From contig NZ_JAGGPR010000011.1 of NCBI RefSeq assembly GCF_018613695.1, positions 1-64,000 on the forward strand: a DNA stretch of 64,000 nt, given 5' to 3'. How positions within the stretch are numbered: position 1 is the stretch's first letter; each line of letters starts with the position of its first letter. Source of the stretch: Arthrobacter sp. ISL-95. Lineage in GTDB: Bacteria; Actinomycetota; Actinomycetes; Actinomycetales; Micrococcaceae. Under the pieces are notes generated by a model that made no database searches, had not been told where the DNA came from, and saw only the letters and a list, made by a program, of their open reading frames with translations. Position numbers and translations under genes: made by a program. This document shows positions 61,392 through 64,000 of this stretch, piece after piece.

Positions 61392-61397
61392 TAGACT
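61392..61397 (+). promoter_or_regulatory. -10 hexamer TAGACT of uvrC
   Basis: TAGACT, then GGAAAC, then GTG 61404: a 6-nt gap and no ribosome site. No SOS-like box is visible nearby. Confidence 0.55.
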
Positions 61398-61403
61398 GGA
61401 AAC

Positions 61404-63419
61404 GTGGCAGATCCAGCAAGTTACCGGCCCCAAACGGGTGAAATTCCCACCACCCCAGGCGTCTATCGTTTCCGTGACCCCCATGGTCGGGTCATCTATG
61501 TGGGCAAGGCGAAGAATCTCCGTTCAAGGCTGAATTCGTACTTCGCCAACCCTGCAGGCCTTCTTCCCAAGACCCATGCAATGGTCCACGCGGCCAGCAG
61601 CGTTGAATGGACGGTGGTGGGTAGCGAGCTGGAATCGTTGCAGCTGGAATACACGTGGATCAAGGAATTCAAGCCACGGTTCAACGTGGTGTTCCGGGAT
61701 GACAAAACTTACCCCTACCTCGCGGTCACCATGGGGGAGAAGTACCCCAGGGTGCAGGTCATGCGCGGTGAACGAAGGAAGGGCACCCGGTACTTCGGGC
61801 CCTATACAGCGGGTGCCATCCGGGAAACCATGGACACACTTCTGCGGGTCTTTCCTGTGCGGAGTTGCAGCGCAGGAGTCTTCAAACGCGCTGAGTCCAG
61901 CGGACGGCCGTGCCTCCTGGGTTACATCGACAAATGCTCTGCACCTTGCGTTGGACGCGTGACACCGGACGAGCACCGTGGGCTTGCAGAGGACTTCTGC
62001 TCCTTTATGGGCGGCGAAGCCAAACGCTTCATTGGCCGGCTGGAAAAGGACATGTCTGCCGCCGTAGCCGAACTGGATTACGAGCGCGCGGCCGGGCTCC
62101 GCGATGACATCATCGCGCTCCGCAAGGTCTTTGAGCGCAACGCAGTGGTCCTTGCAGAGGACACCGACGCGGATGTCTTTGCCCTCCACGAGGATGAACT
62201 CGAAGCTTCCGTACAGGTGTTCCACGTTCGCGGAGGCAGGGTCCGTGGGCAACGCGGCTGGGTGGTGGAAAAGGTTGAGGACGCCACGACGCCGGAACTC
62301 ATCGAGCATTTGCTGCAGCAGGTTTATGGGGAAGACAGCGAGGTCCAAGGCCGTATCCCAAGGGAAGTCCTGGTTCCGGAGAACCCCAGCAACCATGCCG
62401 AACTGGCCGAGTGGTTGGGAGGCCTGCGCGGAGCCAGGGTGGACATCCGGGTCCCGCAGCGCGGTGACAAAGCTGCCTTGATGTCTACTGTGCGCGATAA
62501 CGCAGAGCAAGCCTTGAAGCTGCACAAGACGCGGCGCGCAGGTGACATCACCGTCCGGTCCCTTGCCCTCCAGGAACTGCAGGAGGCTTTGGAGATCCCG
62601 GTTCCCCTGCTGAGGATCGAGTGCTTCGATATTTCCCACGTGCAGGGGACAAACGTGGTGGCTTCCATGGTGGTAGTGGAAGACGGGTTGCCCAAGAAGT
62701 CGGACTACCGGAAATTCTCTATTACGGGCGCTGCAGCGTCCGACGATACCGCGGCCATGCACGACGTCCTTACCCGTAGGTTCAGGCACTACCTGACGGA
62801 CAAAGCTGCCCAGGTCCCCATCGTTTCCGGCGAGATCATCAACCCGACGCGTAGTGGTGCCAAAAGCAGCGCTGACCTGCCGACGTCGGACCCTGATGTT
62901 CCGGCCCCGAAAGCCAAGTTCGCCTACCCGCCCAACCTCGTGGTGGTGGACGGCGGGCAGCCGCAGGTCAACGCGGCAGCCCGTGCCTTGGCAGAGTTGG
63001 GCATTGATGACGTTTACGTGGTGGGTCTGGCCAAGCGGCTTGAGGAAGTCTGGCTGCCTGACAGTGATTTCCCCGTGATCCTACCCCGTACGTCGCAGGG
63101 TTTGTACCTGCTGCAGCGGATCCGCGACGAAGCCCACCGGTTCGCCATCACCTTCCACCGACAGAAGCGCGGGAAGGCGATGACCGTTTCCGTCCTCGAC
63201 GGCGTTCCCGGCCTGGGTGAGGCGAAACGCAAAGCCCTGGTGGCACACTTTGGCTCGCTCAAGAAGATTAAAGCCGCGTCAGCGGAGGAGCTTACGTCGG
63301 CCAAGGGCATCGGGCCGGCGCTGGCGGCCGCAGTGGTCCAACACCTTGGTGCTACAGCGGACACGGGTGAAACGGCACCGGCGGTGAACATGACCACCGG
63401 CGAGATCCTTGAATCTTAG
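61404..63419 (+). CDS. uvrC: Excinuclease ABC subunit C
   Basis: A 671-residue dual-incision nuclease of excision repair. Residues ~13-95 form the GIY-YIG domain ([27 protein letters not shown]), which makes the 3' cut. A UVR domain lies near 205-240. An RNase H-like domain (about 390-570) contains [20 protein letters not shown] and [14 protein letters not shown] with catalytic Asp residues for the 5' cut. Tandem helix-hairpin-helix motifs follow ([20 protein letters not shown]). It is the normal order before rapZ in this lineage. Confidence 0.98.
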   Translation: MADPASYRPQTGEIPTTPGVYRFRDPHGRVIYVGKAKNLRSRLNSYFANPAGLLPKTHAMVHAASSVEWTVVGSELESLQLEYTWIKEFKPRFNVVFRDDKTYPYLAVTMGEKYPRVQVMRGERRKGTRYFGPYTAGAIRETMDTLLRVFPVRSCSAGVFKRAESSGRPCLLGYIDKCSAPCVGRVTPDEHRGLAEDFCSFMGGEAKRFIGRLEKDMSAAVAELDYERAAGLRDDIIALRKVFERNAVVLAEDTDADVFALHEDELEASVQVFHVRGGRVRGQRGWVVEKVEDATTPELIEHLLQQVYGEDSEVQGRIPREVLVPENPSNHAELAEWLGGLRGARVDIRVPQRGDKAALMSTVRDNAEQALKLHKTRRAGDITVRSLALQELQEALEIPVPLLRIECFDISHVQGTNVVASMVVVEDGLPKKSDYRKFSITGAAASDDTAAMHDVLTRRFRHYLTDKAAQVPIVSGEIINPTRSGAKSSADLPTSDPDVPAPKAKFAYPPNLVVVDGGQPQVNAAARALAELGIDDVYVVGLAKRLEEVWLPDSDFPVILPRTSQGLYLLQRIRDEAHRFAITFHRQKRGKAMTVSVLDGVPGLGEAKRKALVAHFGSLKKIKAASAEELTSAKGIGPALAAAVVQHLGATADTGETAPAVNMTTGEILES

Positions 63420-63443
63420 CTAGGGTAAGAACTTGGCCGGTCG

Positions 63444-63455
63444 GCGCAATTGCGC
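63444..63455. promoter_or_regulatory. Palindrome between uvrC and rapZ
   Basis: GCGCAATTGCGC is a perfect 12-bp palindrome, flanked by CCGG on both sides at near-equal distance. It lies 25 bp after uvrC and ~100 bp before rapZ. Operator or terminator stem; no further clue. Confidence 0.35.
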
Positions 63456-63554
63456 TGCCGGACGCCTCCAAAAGGGCTGCTTGCACCACGGCGACCCAGG
63501 CAGCCACCACTAACTTTTTTCCAATGACCACTTCCTACGAAACGGGGACAACTG

Positions 63555-64000
63555 ATGGATGAGGCTACGGCAGGGTCCGGCACGGAGCAGGACGGCCTGA
63601 CCCCCGTCAAGCCACCAGAGGCGGAGCTGCTGGTGGTGACCGGCATGTCGGGTGCCGGACGCAGCACGGCCTCGGACGCCCTGGAGGATCACGGCTGGTA
63701 CGTCGTGGACAATCTTCCTCCGCAGATGCTGGGTACATTGGCCGAAATTGTGTCACATGCACCCAAGTCGATTCCCAAGCTGGCCGTGGTGGTGGACGTT
63801 CGCAGCAAGGACCTCTTCACAGACATCCAGACTGCCCTGGGGGCGCTGAGCGCGAGCGGTATCACTTTCCGCGTACTGTTCCTGGACGCCAATGACGACG
63901 TCCTGGTCCGCCGTTTCGAGCAGGGGCGTCGCCCGCATCCGTTGCAGGGCGGCGGGAGGATCCTGGACGGCATCGGGATCGAGCGTGAGGTCCTGCGCGA
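63555..64000 (+). CDS. rapZ: RapZ-family nucleotide-binding protein, cut by the right edge
   Basis: The first ~148 residues are visible. After a short acidic lead, LLVVTGMSGAGRSTASDALEDHGWYVVDNLPPQML is the RapZ/YvcJ Walker A region, and KLAVVVDVRS the Walker B-like strand. LFLDANDDVLVRRFEQGRRPHPL is strongly diagnostic. E. coli RapZ is an RNase adaptor for small RNAs of amino-sugar control; actinobacterial homologues hydrolyse nucleotides and are less understood. ATG 63555 has GGGGA upstream. Gluconeogenesis factor YvcK and WhiA usually follow in this lineage, beyond the window. Confidence 0.93.
   Translation, partial: MDEATAGSGTEQDGLTPVKPPEAELLVVTGMSGAGRSTASDALEDHGWYVVDNLPPQMLGTLAEIVSHAPKSIPKLAVVVDVRSKDLFTDIQTALGALSASGITFRVLFLDANDDVLVRRFEQGRRPHPLQGGGRILDGIGIEREVLR

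Noticed and set aside
61524..62789. 421-residue minus-strand ORF inside uvrC
   Set aside because: Antisense shadow of uvrC; no motifs.

Overview
The window is about 64 kb of GC-rich chromosome with GTG and TTG starts, short gaps, many 4-nt overlaps and TAnnnT -10 boxes close to start codons. The gene set (CoaE-GrpB fusion, DUF3516 helicase, polA without 3'-5' exonuclease motifs, uvrB/uvrA/uvrC neighbourhood ending in rapZ, stand-alone LigD polymerase domain, M50B protease, FusA-like EF-G) points to an actinobacterium of the Micrococcaceae, most like Arthrobacter/Paenarthrobacter. I see no rRNA, tRNA, insertion sequence, CRISPR array or prophage. No gene-free stretch exceeds 300 bases.

Region 1-10.9 kb is accessory and metabolic. 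It holds the 5' end of a probable DUF222/HNH-type gene running off the left edge, a hexapeptide acyltransferase fused to a helical domain, a hydroxynitrile-lyase-like cupin with an XRE regulator, a divergent zinc alcohol dehydrogenase, helicase HrpB, and a YtcJ-type amidohydrolase coupled to an APC permease. That last pair faces a TetR regulator across a clear palindromic operator.

Region 10.9-22.2 kb holds TetR, an M50 protease, an EF-G paralogue, an alpha/beta hydrolase, a LigD polymerase domain, a lipoprotein shaped like a beta-lactamase that has lost its catalytic residues, a YciO-type Sua5 protein, a LolA-like protein coupled to an ABC-2 exporter, and a sugar kinase.

Region 22.2-31.5 kb is the main catabolic island. 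A UTRA-type GntR regulator with a DasR-like site lies beside the kinase. An IclR regulator precedes an SDR / KstD-like flavoenzyme / Dabb / MHS-transporter operon that looks like an uncharacterised route for alicyclic ketones. Convergent to it lies kynA-kynU-paaX-like, the first part of tryptophan degradation.

Region 31.5-64 kb is largely core: pit phosphate transporter with a small partner, polA, an Eis-like acetyltransferase, a polysaccharide deacetylase, rpsA with a structured leader, yigZ, coaE-grpB, uvrB, terC behind a candidate manganese riboswitch, an MFS exporter, an S33 peptidase, a GNAT, an unusual class III CoA-transferase, the DUF3516 helicase, tam, a YtrA-type GntR behind a tiny upstream ORF, uvrA with an SOS box, a HAD phosphatase with PlsC, uvrC and rapZ (cut by the right edge). 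At least fourteen genes here appear to be transcribed without a leader: a -10 hexamer ends 6-8 nt before the start codon. Two divergent pairs share a CTAG core, and four convergent pairs share a CTAG stop overlap.
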